Shown one piece after another: positions 24,862 through 30,819 of a stretch of 62,511 nucleotides of DNA. How positions within the stretch are numbered: the stretch's first letter is position 1; the number at the start of each line of letters is the position of its first letter. Where the stretch lies: positions 1-62,511 of IMG/VR virus record IMGVR_UViG_3300047178_000142. One strand, 5' to 3'. The notes below the pieces were generated by a model. The model saw only the letters and a list, made by a program, of their open reading frames with translations, did not search any database and had not been told where the DNA came from. The translations under genes and the position numbers were made by a program. The stretch comes from a virus.

Positions 24862-25511
24862 GACGCCACCTCAACCAAGTGACCGCTACGAGCGAGGTAC
24901 CAAGTGTTGGGTTTGATCCCATCTCGACCCACGATTCCGCTGGCGATACTTAGGATGTCATAGTTTTCACTTCGCTCGATTGCGAAGAGGGCGTTCCCAT
25001 TCGCGCCGCGAACTCGGCCTTCATAGCCGCACGCTAGGGCCGCGCCCTGGTAGCCCGTCGCGCTGGCCGCGCCCCGGGTGCCCGTCGCGCTGGCCGCGCC
25101 CCGGGTGCCCGTCGCGCTGGCCGCGCCCTGATCGCCCGTCGCGCTGGCCGCGCCCTGGTCGCCCGTCGCGGTTTCGCTTTCAGGCTTGGCGCGCGCCATC
25201 GCCCAATCGACAGCCTCTTGGGTCAATTCGGCGAAGCCAATCTCCGACGCAACGGTGAGGATTTCAGCGGCGGTTTTGATGCTGTCGTCGGAGTCTAAAG
25301 TCCCGGAAATTGTGACCCGGCAAAAGCGCGATCCGGCCGGCGGGTAGTAATCGAAGACGGCAAGCGGGTGGGCAGTGATGCAGTGGAAGCCGCCCTTGCA
25401 GGCTTTCACTAGACCATCGTGCTTGTAAGTCTGACCGATTTCAAATTTGTAGCCGCGGCACGAAAGGTCTTTGTCGAAACCCTTGATCGCGAAGTTTAAT
25501 TCACTGCTCAC
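24858..25511 (-). CDS. Protein with tandem GAASATG repeats
   Basis: The N-terminal 70 residues (GFDKDLSCRGYKFEIGQTYK, GGFHCITAHPLAVFDYYPPA) form a domain found in many phage proteins next to this repeat type. Residues about 113-160 are 9-aa repeats (GDQGAASAT, GTRGAASAT, GYQGAALAC), which could form a left-handed beta helix or glycine-rich fibre. The C-terminus (GIVGRDGIKPNTWYLARSGH) is globular. Function unknown. Confidence 0.75.
   Translation of the reverse strand: MSSELNFAIKGFDKDLSCRGYKFEIGQTYKHDGLVKACKGGFHCITAHPLAVFDYYPPAGSRFCRVTISGTLDSDDSIKTAAEILTVASEIGFAELTQEAVDWAMARAKPESETATGDQGAASATGDQGAASATGTRGAASATGTRGAASATGYQGAALACGYEGRVRGANGNALFAIERSENYDILSIASGIVGRDGIKPNTWYLARSGHLVEVAS
25026..25160 (-). 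repeat. 27-bp tandem coding repeat, five units
   Basis: Units start at 25026 (diverged), 25053, 25080, 25107 and 25134, with a partial sixth after 25160. Units 25053-25079 and 25080-25106 are identical. They encode the GAASATG repeats in frame. Confidence 0.9.
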
Positions 25512-26134
25512 GACATCTTCTCCCGTTGATCTTGTTGGCGCTGAGCGGGGCCAAAGGCGCTGAGCAGAGCCGCGCTGGACACGCTGAGCAGCCCGCCAGT
25601 CGGCTCCAGGCCGTCCTCAATCTCGTCGGCCTCGGCGCGCAGCTTGGCGGCCTTGGCGGTGTAGCCGTCGCGGAGGCGGACCTGCATGTTGGCCGTCGCT
25701 TGGTTGGCATCGGCTTCGTCCAGACGTCCTTGCTCACGCTGGCGGTCTGCGGCGCCCTGGCGGTAGATCGCCTCGTCGTCGCAGCGGGTGGCGTCACGCT
25801 CGGCTTGGATCGCTTCCCGGCGGAGGCGGTCGGCTTTGATCTGCGGATCGGCGGCTTCGGCTTGTGCGGCCAGAAGGTGCGCCAGAACGGTGGGGACACG
25901 GGGGTCGGCGCCGCTATGGTAAGCCCAGCTCCAAGCCCTGTTCAGGTCGCCGCCGACCATGTGCAGCGCAGACGCGGCCGTGCGGGTGACGCTCTCCGCG
26001 GGCATAACCAGGCCTGCGCTGCGGATGGTCGCCAGCAGGTCGGTGTGGATGGCCGAGACCTTTGCATCGTAGGCGACCATGCGGGGGTCGGCGATGGCGC
26101 CGAGATGAAGCGGGGAGTTTGCGGGGAAGGCCAT
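25508..26134 (-). CDS. First gene of leftward early operon, helical protein
   Basis: I chose the start at 26134 (MAFPANSPLHLGAIADPRMV) because a GGGACAG lies at a suitable distance; the longer frame to 26188 starts inside a putative operator and lacks a ribosome site. The 208-aa protein has an N-terminal part with VTRTAASALHMVGGDLNRAW and a long charged helix (DRLRREAIQAERDATRCDDE). Function unknown. It is the promoter-proximal gene, so it is probably expressed first. Confidence 0.6.
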   Translation of the reverse strand: MAFPANSPLHLGAIADPRMVAYDAKVSAIHTDLLATIRSAGLVMPAESVTRTAASALHMVGGDLNRAWSWAYHSGADPRVPTVLAHLLAAQAEAADPQIKADRLRREAIQAERDATRCDDEAIYRQGAADRQREQGRLDEADANQATANMQVRLRDGYTAKAAKLRAEADEIEDGLEPTGGLLSVSSAALLSAFGPAQRQQDQREKMS

Positions 26135-26171
26135 CTGAACTGTCCCGGTGGGGCGTTGCTGATGGAGACAT

Positions 26172-26220
26172 GTAACCATGAGTGACATTCGCGCGCAAGC
26201 AAAAAGTCACTATCAGTGAC
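26172..26220. promoter_or_regulatory. Operator candidates between leftward operon and 26298 gene
   Basis: GTCACTATCAGTGAC at 26206-26220 is a perfect 6-bp inverted repeat with a 3-bp centre. A related but imperfect site, GTAACCATGAGTGAC, lies at 26172-26186, 34 bp away. The same GTYAC-N5-GTRAC form recurs at 27581-27645 between the repressor and Cro-like genes. This fits binding of one repressor at both divergent control regions. Confidence 0.6.
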
Positions 26221-26297
26221 ACGCGAGCCTGCGACCGAATCCGACGTAGGCGTGTGACAGTGATTCTCTTGCTCAGAACGAGCTGTTTGGAGGCAGA

Positions 26298-26570
26298 ATG
26301 TCGGTTGTAGCGTTCAAGGTGGCGCAGGATGATTACCCGGTCCTGACCACGATCTTTTGCGTGCGCTCATATTGGAGCGATCGGACCAAATTGGTGGAGG
26401 GAAAGCTGGAGCAGTTCGGCTCCGTGGAAATGGCGCTTCGCGCAGGCAAGATCGCGGCTAGACGATCTCCGTTTGTCAGGGTCTATCGTGTGCGCGGGGA
26501 TGTCGAGGCGGACTATTGGGAGGAGCCCATGACGCTGGCCAGTTTCGGATCCCTGGCCGCCCCTCCATAA
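26298..26570 (+). CDS. Hypothetical protein (90 aa), rightward
   Basis: It has a strong ribosome site (TTGGAGG) and the sequence MSVVAFKVAQDDYPVLTTIF with a basic middle (RAGKIAARRSPFVRVYRVRG). It is transcribed away from the leftward operon and towards the lipoprotein gene, which it meets tail to tail. Possibly under control of the 26.2-kb operators. Function unknown. Confidence 0.6.
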   Translation: MSVVAFKVAQDDYPVLTTIFCVRSYWSDRTKLVEGKLEQFGSVEMALRAGKIAARRSPFVRVYRVRGDVEADYWEEPMTLASFGSLAAPP

Positions 26571-26592
26571 CCGGGCCGCGCCCTACTCGGCG

Positions 26593-27195
26593 CTAGCCGG
26601 CGGCGCCGTGGATCTCGGCGAGATCGACGCTGCTAGTCGGCACCCAGTAGGATTTCCGCTCCTTCTCGTCGATCACCCAGAGTGATGACCGACCCTGAAC
26701 ATAGTTCAGCACCTTCAAGCGACGCTTGAACTTACCGAACGCACAGTGGGAGCCGGCCTCGTCGAAGCTCTCTACACTCGCCTTGCCCCGCAGATCGTCG
26801 AGCATGTCTTTCGTTGTGCCCTGGTAAGCGGGCTCGCCCGTTTGGGGGTCTAAGTTCGCTGGCGGGGCTCCAATCGCCTTGCCCATAGCGACCAAGCCGA
26901 GGACGAAATTTGTGTAGTCGGAAAGCTCTGAGGTTTCACACGCGAAGAACGGTCCTTCTTTTTTAGAAGCCGTGACCACTGAGGATCCCGCAGGACACGC
27001 CGATATGCTGCATGCCTGTCCCACGACCATCTGTAGTGGGTTTTTCGGGCTCGCATCTTTCTTGGGTGACAACGTTTCAACGGCGGAATTGCTTGCGACC
27101 TTCGCGGGATCGCCGGCGTCGCATGCGGTCAAACAAAGCGCCGCGCCAAGCAAAAGCGCGCCGATGCCGCACCTCGATGCTACGCGGATCATCAC
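26593..27195 (-). CDS. Lipoprotein cotranscribed with repressor
   Basis: The 200-aa product starts with a lipoprotein signal: MMIRVASRC, hydrophobic core GIGALLLGAALC and lipobox LTAC before Asp-Ala-Gly. The mature part has several cysteines (CSISACPAG, FFACE, SHCAFG) suggesting disulphides. The start overlaps the repressor stop by ATGA (27192-27195), so it is expressed whenever the repressor is, in lysogens. An Asp at +2 would favour inner-membrane retention by the usual rule. A role in superinfection exclusion or lysogenic conversion is inferred. Confidence 0.8.
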   Translation of the reverse strand: MMIRVASRCGIGALLLGAALCLTACDAGDPAKVASNSAVETLSPKKDASPKNPLQMVVGQACSISACPAGSSVVTASKKEGPFFACETSELSDYTNFVLGLVAMGKAIGAPPANLDPQTGEPAYQGTTKDMLDDLRGKASVESFDEAGSHCAFGKFKRRLKVLNYVQGRSSLWVIDEKERKSYWVPTSSVDLAEIHGAAG

Positions 27196-27572
27196 GCCGT
27201 TCTGCGGAGTAGTGTTTTGATGGCCGCTACGATCTCGGCGCGATCCCCTTCGGGGGCGCTGTCAACCAGCTCGGCCACACTTTCAGCCTCTGAACTGAAC
27301 TTCTTGATGTCTTCGCGCCAAGGATTCCCTTTGCCGTCCATCAGCCATCCCCAGCTGATCTTTAGTTTCCGAGCCCATGGCGAGGCCTTCTCGAACGTCA
27401 ACGGCGTCTCGTCAGCCTCGTATTTGCGATAGCCGCCACGGCCGACCCCGAGGCTTTTGCCGGCGGCATCTGCAAATCCTTCTTGCGTGTAGCCGCTTGC
27501 TCGCCGCGCCCAGCGCAGACGCTCCCCAGGCGTCTTCGCGAGTGTCCAGCCGGTGTCCTCTCTCAGGCTCAT
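27192..27572 (-). CDS. XRE-family prophage repressor (C1-like)
   Basis: The 126-aa protein carries an HTH: GERLRWARRASGYTQEGFAD, AAGKSLGVGRGGYRKYEADE, followed by ISWGWLMDGKGNPW, which is the usual W-L-(L/M)-x-G-x-G-x-P-W signature of short phage repressors. No LexA-type peptidase domain is present, so induction would not be by RecA self-cleavage. It is divergent from the Cro-like gene across an intergenic region with operator candidates and is the first gene of the repressor-lipoprotein operon. Confidence 0.85.
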   Translation of the reverse strand: MSLREDTGWTLAKTPGERLRWARRASGYTQEGFADAAGKSLGVGRGGYRKYEADETPLTFEKASPWARKLKISWGWLMDGKGNPWREDIKKFSSEAESVAELVDSAPEGDRAEIVAAIKTLLRRTA

Positions 27573-27580
27573 TGCGCGAT

Positions 27581-27645
27581 GTTACAACGCGTGACGGCAC
27601 TGCGGGTGACATTGTGCTTGCGTCGGCAATGTCACTGGTGGTAAC
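27581..27645. promoter_or_regulatory. Immunity operators between repressor and Cro-like genes
   Basis: GTTACAACGCGTGAC (27581-27595) and GTCACTGGTGGTAAC (27631-27645) are near-palindromes with 5-bp spacers. GTGACATTG (27606-27614) is mirrored exactly by CAATGTCAC (27627-27635) across 12 bp. GTGAC half-sites thus recur across the 81-bp divergent region. No confident -10/-35 pair was assigned. Confidence 0.65.
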
Positions 27646-27653
27646 AGGCGAGA

Positions 27654-27917
27654 ATGAGCACGAAGCCGTCGTCCCCCGCAGCGCAGCTTATCGACGAAAA
27701 GGGCGGTCCCGCCGTCTTCGCCGCAGCGATTGGAAAAGAGCCGGGCGCTGTGCGGATGATGAAGCATCGCGGTTCATTACCGCGATCGGTTTGGCCTGAA
27801 ATCCAGCGCGCTTTTCCAGATGTCACGCTTGAGGTGCTGCTTAAGACTGAAGAGGGGCGCGATCCCACTGGAGGAGACCGCCCTAGCAATCTTAAGCGTA
27901 GCGAGATGTCCGCATGA
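27654..27917 (+). CDS. Cro/YdaS-like DNA-binding protein
   Basis: The 87-aa protein has a short HTH-like segment (AAQLIDEKGGPAVFAAAIGK, EPGAVRMMKHRGSLPRSVWP, EIQRAFPDVTLE), the layout of Cro/YdaS-type antirepressors in which the motif W-P-E/x-I follows the recognition helix. It is the first gene rightward from the immunity region, facing the repressor, and should start the lytic early operon. Confidence 0.75.
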   Translation: MSTKPSSPAAQLIDEKGGPAVFAAAIGKEPGAVRMMKHRGSLPRSVWPEIQRAFPDVTLEVLLKTEEGRDPTGGDRPSNLKRSEMSA

Positions 27918-28165
27918 GGGGCATCGTTACTCGCCAAGTCGGCCTTGTCCGCACCTTCTGCGCAGCCGCCCGCGCGCGCTTCGCCCTGCACCTGGCGCTG
28001 GTCGCCGTCACGGCCTTCCTTTGGGTCAACGCCACCCTGTTCGCGCTGCGCTACCCGCTTGGCCTCTGGCTGCCGGGCGATGGTCCTTACTTCGTCGGCG
28101 CCGTCGCACTGGCGCTCGTCTTCACCGCAGCGACCCATGCGGTCGCGCCTCGTAAGGGAGCGTGA
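27914..28165 (+). CDS. Small membrane protein (83 aa, two TM)
   Basis: It overlaps the Cro-like stop by ATGA. Two hydrophobic segments (FALHLALVAVTAFLWVNATL and YFVGAVALALVFTAATHAVA) are joined by a short loop with a basic N-terminus and tail. It is not recognised and might be an early inner-membrane effector. Confidence 0.6.
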   Translation: MRGIVTRQVGLVRTFCAAARARFALHLALVAVTAFLWVNATLFALRYPLGLWLPGDGPYFVGAVALALVFTAATHAVAPRKGA

Positions 28166-28168
28166 CGG

Positions 28169-28336
28169 ATGAAGCCCGTGTTCACCCCCCTCTGTGGTCA
28201 AGCGATGCTGATGGTTGCCAATGCTGCGCTCGCTTTCGCCAACATTTCCGCAGGGCGCTACGCCTTGTTCTGCGTCAATGTGTTGGCGTTTGCGGTGAAT
28301 GTAGCGACCGCAATCCTGATTTTGCGGGGCGCCTGA
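28169..28336 (+). CDS. Small membrane protein (55 aa)
   Basis: A good AAGGGAG precedes the ATG at 28169. The protein has two hydrophobic stretches (QAMLMVANAALAFANISAGR and LFCVNVLAFAVNVATAILIL). It follows the previous membrane gene by 3 nt and may form a pair with it. Not recognised. Confidence 0.55.
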   Translation: MKPVFTPLCGQAMLMVANAALAFANISAGRYALFCVNVLAFAVNVATAILILRGA

Positions 28337-28421
28337 GAGATGCCGCGCGCGCAATCCCAACTCGCCCGGTCGGCCGGAACCGGAACAAGCGAACAACTCG
28401 GCGCCCAACTGGAGAATGCTC

Positions 28422-28652
28422 ATGTCGGAAGCTACGCAGACAATCCGAAGCCTCGGCTTTGGCTCTACCCTCGACGCGATCGAAGCGGCAGAAAAAGCCA
28501 TTGCTGGAGTTCCCTCAAATCCAGGCTCCATCGGCACGGCGATCATGTCTGTCGCCACGGCTTATGCAGCCGTCCAAATGAGCTACTCGGCAGTCACGCC
28601 CCTGTTCACTGCGCTGGAGGGCATGTTCAAGCCGGCCGAGCCAACCTCCTAA
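28422..28652 (+). CDS. Hypothetical early protein (76 aa)
   Basis: The start at 28422 (MSEATQTIRSLGFGSTLDAI) is preferred because GGAG lies 9 nt upstream; another ATG at 28416 is too close. Helical and small-residue-rich, with a weakly hydrophobic middle (GTAIMSVATAYAAVQMSYSA). Followed by a terminator-like hairpin. Confidence 0.55.
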   Translation: MSEATQTIRSLGFGSTLDAIEAAEKAIAGVPSNPGSIGTAIMSVATAYAAVQMSYSAVTPLFTALEGMFKPAEPTS

Positions 28653-28681
28653 CTTCGCCGCCCTCCCCGGCGAACACCTGC

Positions 28682-28713
28682 GCCGGTCACTTCGGTGGCC
28701 GGCGGCTTTCTTC
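28682..28713 (+). terminator. Terminator-like hairpin with UUCG loop
   Basis: GCCGGTCAC (28682-28690), a TTCG loop and GTGGCCGGC (28695-28703) form a 9-bp stem with one G-T or C-A mispair, followed by GGCTTTCTT. The U-run is short, so it may only attenuate early rightward transcription before the HTH gene at 28915. Confidence 0.6.
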
Positions 28714-28876
28714 ATCGTTGAAATCGGGCCGGCGCGCCAACGCCTTTGGCCCGTTCCAAGTAGCTGCGCGCCAGCCGTGCAAGGCGTGTCGCGGTCAACA
28801 GATCATCCAAACCAAGTGCCGTCCTGAGCAGCCCGAGAGCTGCCGCCGCGTGCTGTCGTTTCGCCTCCTTTGTCAT
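28712..28876 (-). CDS. Possible small leftward protein (54 aa)
   Basis: The frame starts MTKEAKRQHAAAALGLLRTA and continues with DLLTATRLARLARSYLERAK, a plausible basic helical protein. It fills a 262-bp gap and is divergent from the HTH gene at 28915. No convincing ribosome site is present, so support is limited to composition and placement. Confidence 0.35.
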   Translation of the reverse strand: MTKEAKRQHAAAALGLLRTALGLDDLLTATRLARLARSYLERAKGVGAPARFQR

Positions 28877-28914
28877 CTGCCGCGCTCGCTCGCTGCTTCG
28901 GTGAGGTCTTCATC

Positions 28915-29310
28915 ATGACCGAGGCGCAGATGCATTTCACGGATGACGATCTCACCCAAATGTTCAGCTCGTTGCTGCGTAAGCGCACGAGTTCGGCCAA
29001 GGATCTTGCGAAGCGGGTCGATTGCGATCCTCGCGCCGCTGAGCATTACCGGGCGGCCCGTCACCTTCCCCCACTGCCAACATTCGTCCGAATTGTCCGC
29101 GCGCTTGGTGACGATCTCGCACAGGCCGTGTTGTATCCAGACGCCGCAGCTTTGCGGCTCCAGCGAGAGGTTGAAGAACTTGAACGCCAACTCGCCGAAA
29201 CGCGGGCGGCTCTACGTGATGTGGCAGGCGCTTCGTCTGTCCTTCCGCAAGGCGTGGCTCGTCATGAAGACGGGGCCGCCGAATTAGCCCGCTCTCCTTA
29301 CCGACCTTGA
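28915..29310 (+). CDS. Putative HTH regulator with coiled coil
   Basis: The start at 28915 (MTEAQMHFTDDDLTQMFSSL) has GAGG upstream. The segment RTSSAKDLAKRVDCDPRAAE followed by HYRAARHLPPLPTFVRIVRA and LGDDLAQAVL looks like an XRE-type helix-turn-helix in which the protein selects genes in the early operon. A C-terminal coiled coil (LQREVEELERQLAETRAALR) follows. A CII-like or delayed-early regulator role is possible by position. Confidence 0.6.
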   Translation: MTEAQMHFTDDDLTQMFSSLLRKRTSSAKDLAKRVDCDPRAAEHYRAARHLPPLPTFVRIVRALGDDLAQAVLYPDAAALRLQREVEELERQLAETRAALRDVAGASSVLPQGVARHEDGAAELARSPYRP

Positions 29311-29364
29311 GCCTACCGGGATCGACCGCCCCGGTAAGCGCGGTCGGATTGGGAGCACAGACAG

Positions 29365-29919
29365 ATGGCCCGCAACAAGCCAGCGATCAACGAAGAACCG
29401 CAACTCATTCGCCACCCGGCCGGGCTCGGCGAGGTGCGCAGTTTAGACGACATCCAGGCCGACACCTTAGCCGGCGACGTGCGCGATCTCATCCTTCAGG
29501 AGATGCGCAACGAGAAGAAGCTGCCCTGGACCGAGCGGCCGCAGCGTGACCAGGAAGACCTGATCGCCCGGGTCACGACCTTCGCGCAGAACATCGTCTC
29601 CAGGGTGTTGACGACCGTCAATACCGAGGGGAACGAGCATATCCGCGTCATGACCGACGGTTTCCAGGTCAAGGACGGGACCCTCAAGATCGGCCTGAAG
29701 TCGCCGGCCATGCGTGACTCGATCATGCTGGTGGCCAACGCGCCGGAACACGTCCTCTATCTCGTGTTCACGCCGTCGGGCGCTTTCGGCGGCGAGCGGT
29801 CGGCGATCCGCGCGGTTCCTGACCAGGGCTCGCTCGTTTACGGCGGCGCCGACGATGGCCAGGCCGACGACAAGCCTGTGTTCGACCGATCGCGCACCGG
29901 CGAGCGCGTGGACGCCTAG
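29365..29919 (+). CDS. Conserved hypothetical early protein (184 aa)
   Basis: The protein has an N-terminal acidic part, a helical segment (DQEDLIARVTTFAQNIVSRV) and a beta-rich domain (IRVMTDGFQVKDGTLKIGLK, DSIMLVANAPEHVLYLVFTP). No known family is recognised. It precedes the GcrA-like gene by 2 nt and is probably coregulated with it. Confidence 0.6.
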   Translation: MARNKPAINEEPQLIRHPAGLGEVRSLDDIQADTLAGDVRDLILQEMRNEKKLPWTERPQRDQEDLIARVTTFAQNIVSRVLTTVNTEGNEHIRVMTDGFQVKDGTLKIGLKSPAMRDSIMLVANAPEHVLYLVFTPSGAFGGERSAIRAVPDQGSLVYGGADDGQADDKPVFDRSRTGERVDA

Positions 29920-29921
29920 CC

Positions 29922-30233
29922 ATGGCCGATTGCAGTTCAGCGTTGGAAGTCGTGCCCGCCGCTGCGCAGGGAGCCGCCACCGTGCGGCTCCCGTTACGCG
30001 ATCTCGAAAAGAGCATGTGCCATTGGCCGACCAACAATCCAGGTCGCGGCGACGGGGACCGAATGCTGTTCTGCGCCGAAGAGTGCGCCCCCGGTGATCA
30101 CTATTGCCCGACACATCGAGCGCTTTCGGGCGACGGCCGCTCCGTAGCCAAGCGCAAGGCTGACACCGATCGCGCCGCGAAGATGCGCGCCGGTAAGCGG
30201 CCAGGCCAACCCTATATCGCGGGCGCCTACTGA
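29922..30233 (+). CDS. GcrA C-terminal-domain-like protein without HTH
   Basis: Residues 29-70 (LEKSMCHWPTNNPGRGDGDR, MLFCAEECAPGDHYCPTHRA) match the C-terminal cysteine-rich domain of the alphaproteobacterial cell-cycle regulator GcrA (pattern C-x-W-P...F/R-F-C-G/A...Y-C-x-x-H). In Caulobacter GcrA this domain binds sigma-70. The N-terminal HTH that recognises methylated GANTC in GcrA is absent, and the first 28 residues are unrelated. The protein could therefore bind host RNA polymerase sigma factor without its own DNA contact. The start overlaps neither neighbour upstream; its stop overlaps the DUF1064 start. Confidence 0.8.
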   Translation: MADCSSALEVVPAAAQGAATVRLPLRDLEKSMCHWPTNNPGRGDGDRMLFCAEECAPGDHYCPTHRALSGDGRSVAKRKADTDRAAKMRAGKRPGQPYIAGAY

Positions 30234-30619
30234 TGGCCGCCGCGCAAAGTCAGACGCCCGCTCAGGCATACGCCGCTGCGATGCGCCGTCCACAGGGAAC
30301 GGGCCGATCCAAATTCGGCAACCGCAAGACGAAGGTTGATGGCCAGACTTTCGACAGCGCCAAAGAGGCTGCTCGGTTCTTCGCCCTCTCGATGCTTGAG
30401 CGCGCTGGCGAAATCCATTCGCTGATCTGTCAACCCAAGTTCGAGTTCGTCGTCAACGGCGTGCGCATCGGCAGTTTTCGGCCGGATTTTTCGTATGTCC
30501 GCGACGGCAAGCGCATCATCGAAGACGTCAAAGGCGGCGCCGCGACGAAGACGGAGGCTTATGGCCTGCGTAAAAAGCTGCTGCTGGCGCTCCACGGCCT
30601 TGAGGTCGTCGAGACATGA
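30233..30619 (+). CDS. DUF1064 nuclease-like protein
   Basis: The 128-aa protein has SKFGNRKTKVDGQTFDSAKE, AARFFALSMLERAGEIHSL and FRPDFSYVRDGKRIIEDVKG. This is the DUF1064 signature, with Asp (RPDF) and Glu-Asp-x-Lys of a PD-(D/E)XK-like nuclease core. Such proteins are common in phage replication regions and may act as Holliday-junction or structure-specific endonucleases. Confidence 0.85.
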   Translation: MAAAQSQTPAQAYAAAMRRPQGTGRSKFGNRKTKVDGQTFDSAKEAARFFALSMLERAGEIHSLICQPKFEFVVNGVRIGSFRPDFSYVRDGKRIIEDVKGGAATKTEAYGLRKKLLLALHGLEVVET

Positions 30620-30819
30620 GTGCGGGCTTGTTCAGCGATCTTCCGCCGGCGACGCGCCCGATGGTCAGGGCTCAGGCCAAGCCGATCCCCTGCCCTCGCC
30701 GCTGGTCCGGCCCGCCTCAGCATCGCTGCGCCGTGGGCGGTGGGGACGCGGCCTACAGCATCGACTCCGGGAAGACCTGGCTCTGTCGAACCCACGCGGG
30801 AAGAGGAAGCGCTTCGTGA
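30616..30819 (+). CDS. Small protein upstream of C5-methyltransferase
   Basis: The 67-aa frame overlaps DUF1064 (ATGA) and the methyltransferase start (GTGA), a compact arrangement that argues for translation. It contains two cysteines and a GGGDAAYSIDSGKTWLCRTH segment. Not recognised. Confidence 0.6.
   Translation: MSAGLFSDLPPATRPMVRAQAKPIPCPRRWSGPPQHRCAVGGGDAAYSIDSGKTWLCRTHAGRGSAS

Noticed and set aside
25026-25160. Possible CRISPR array
   Set aside because: The repeats are contiguous 27-bp coding units without spacers and keep the reading frame.
28340-28918. 192-aa rightward frame spanning 28422-28652
   Set aside because: It overlaps a better-supported small gene in another frame and a terminator-like hairpin, and its composition looks non-coding.
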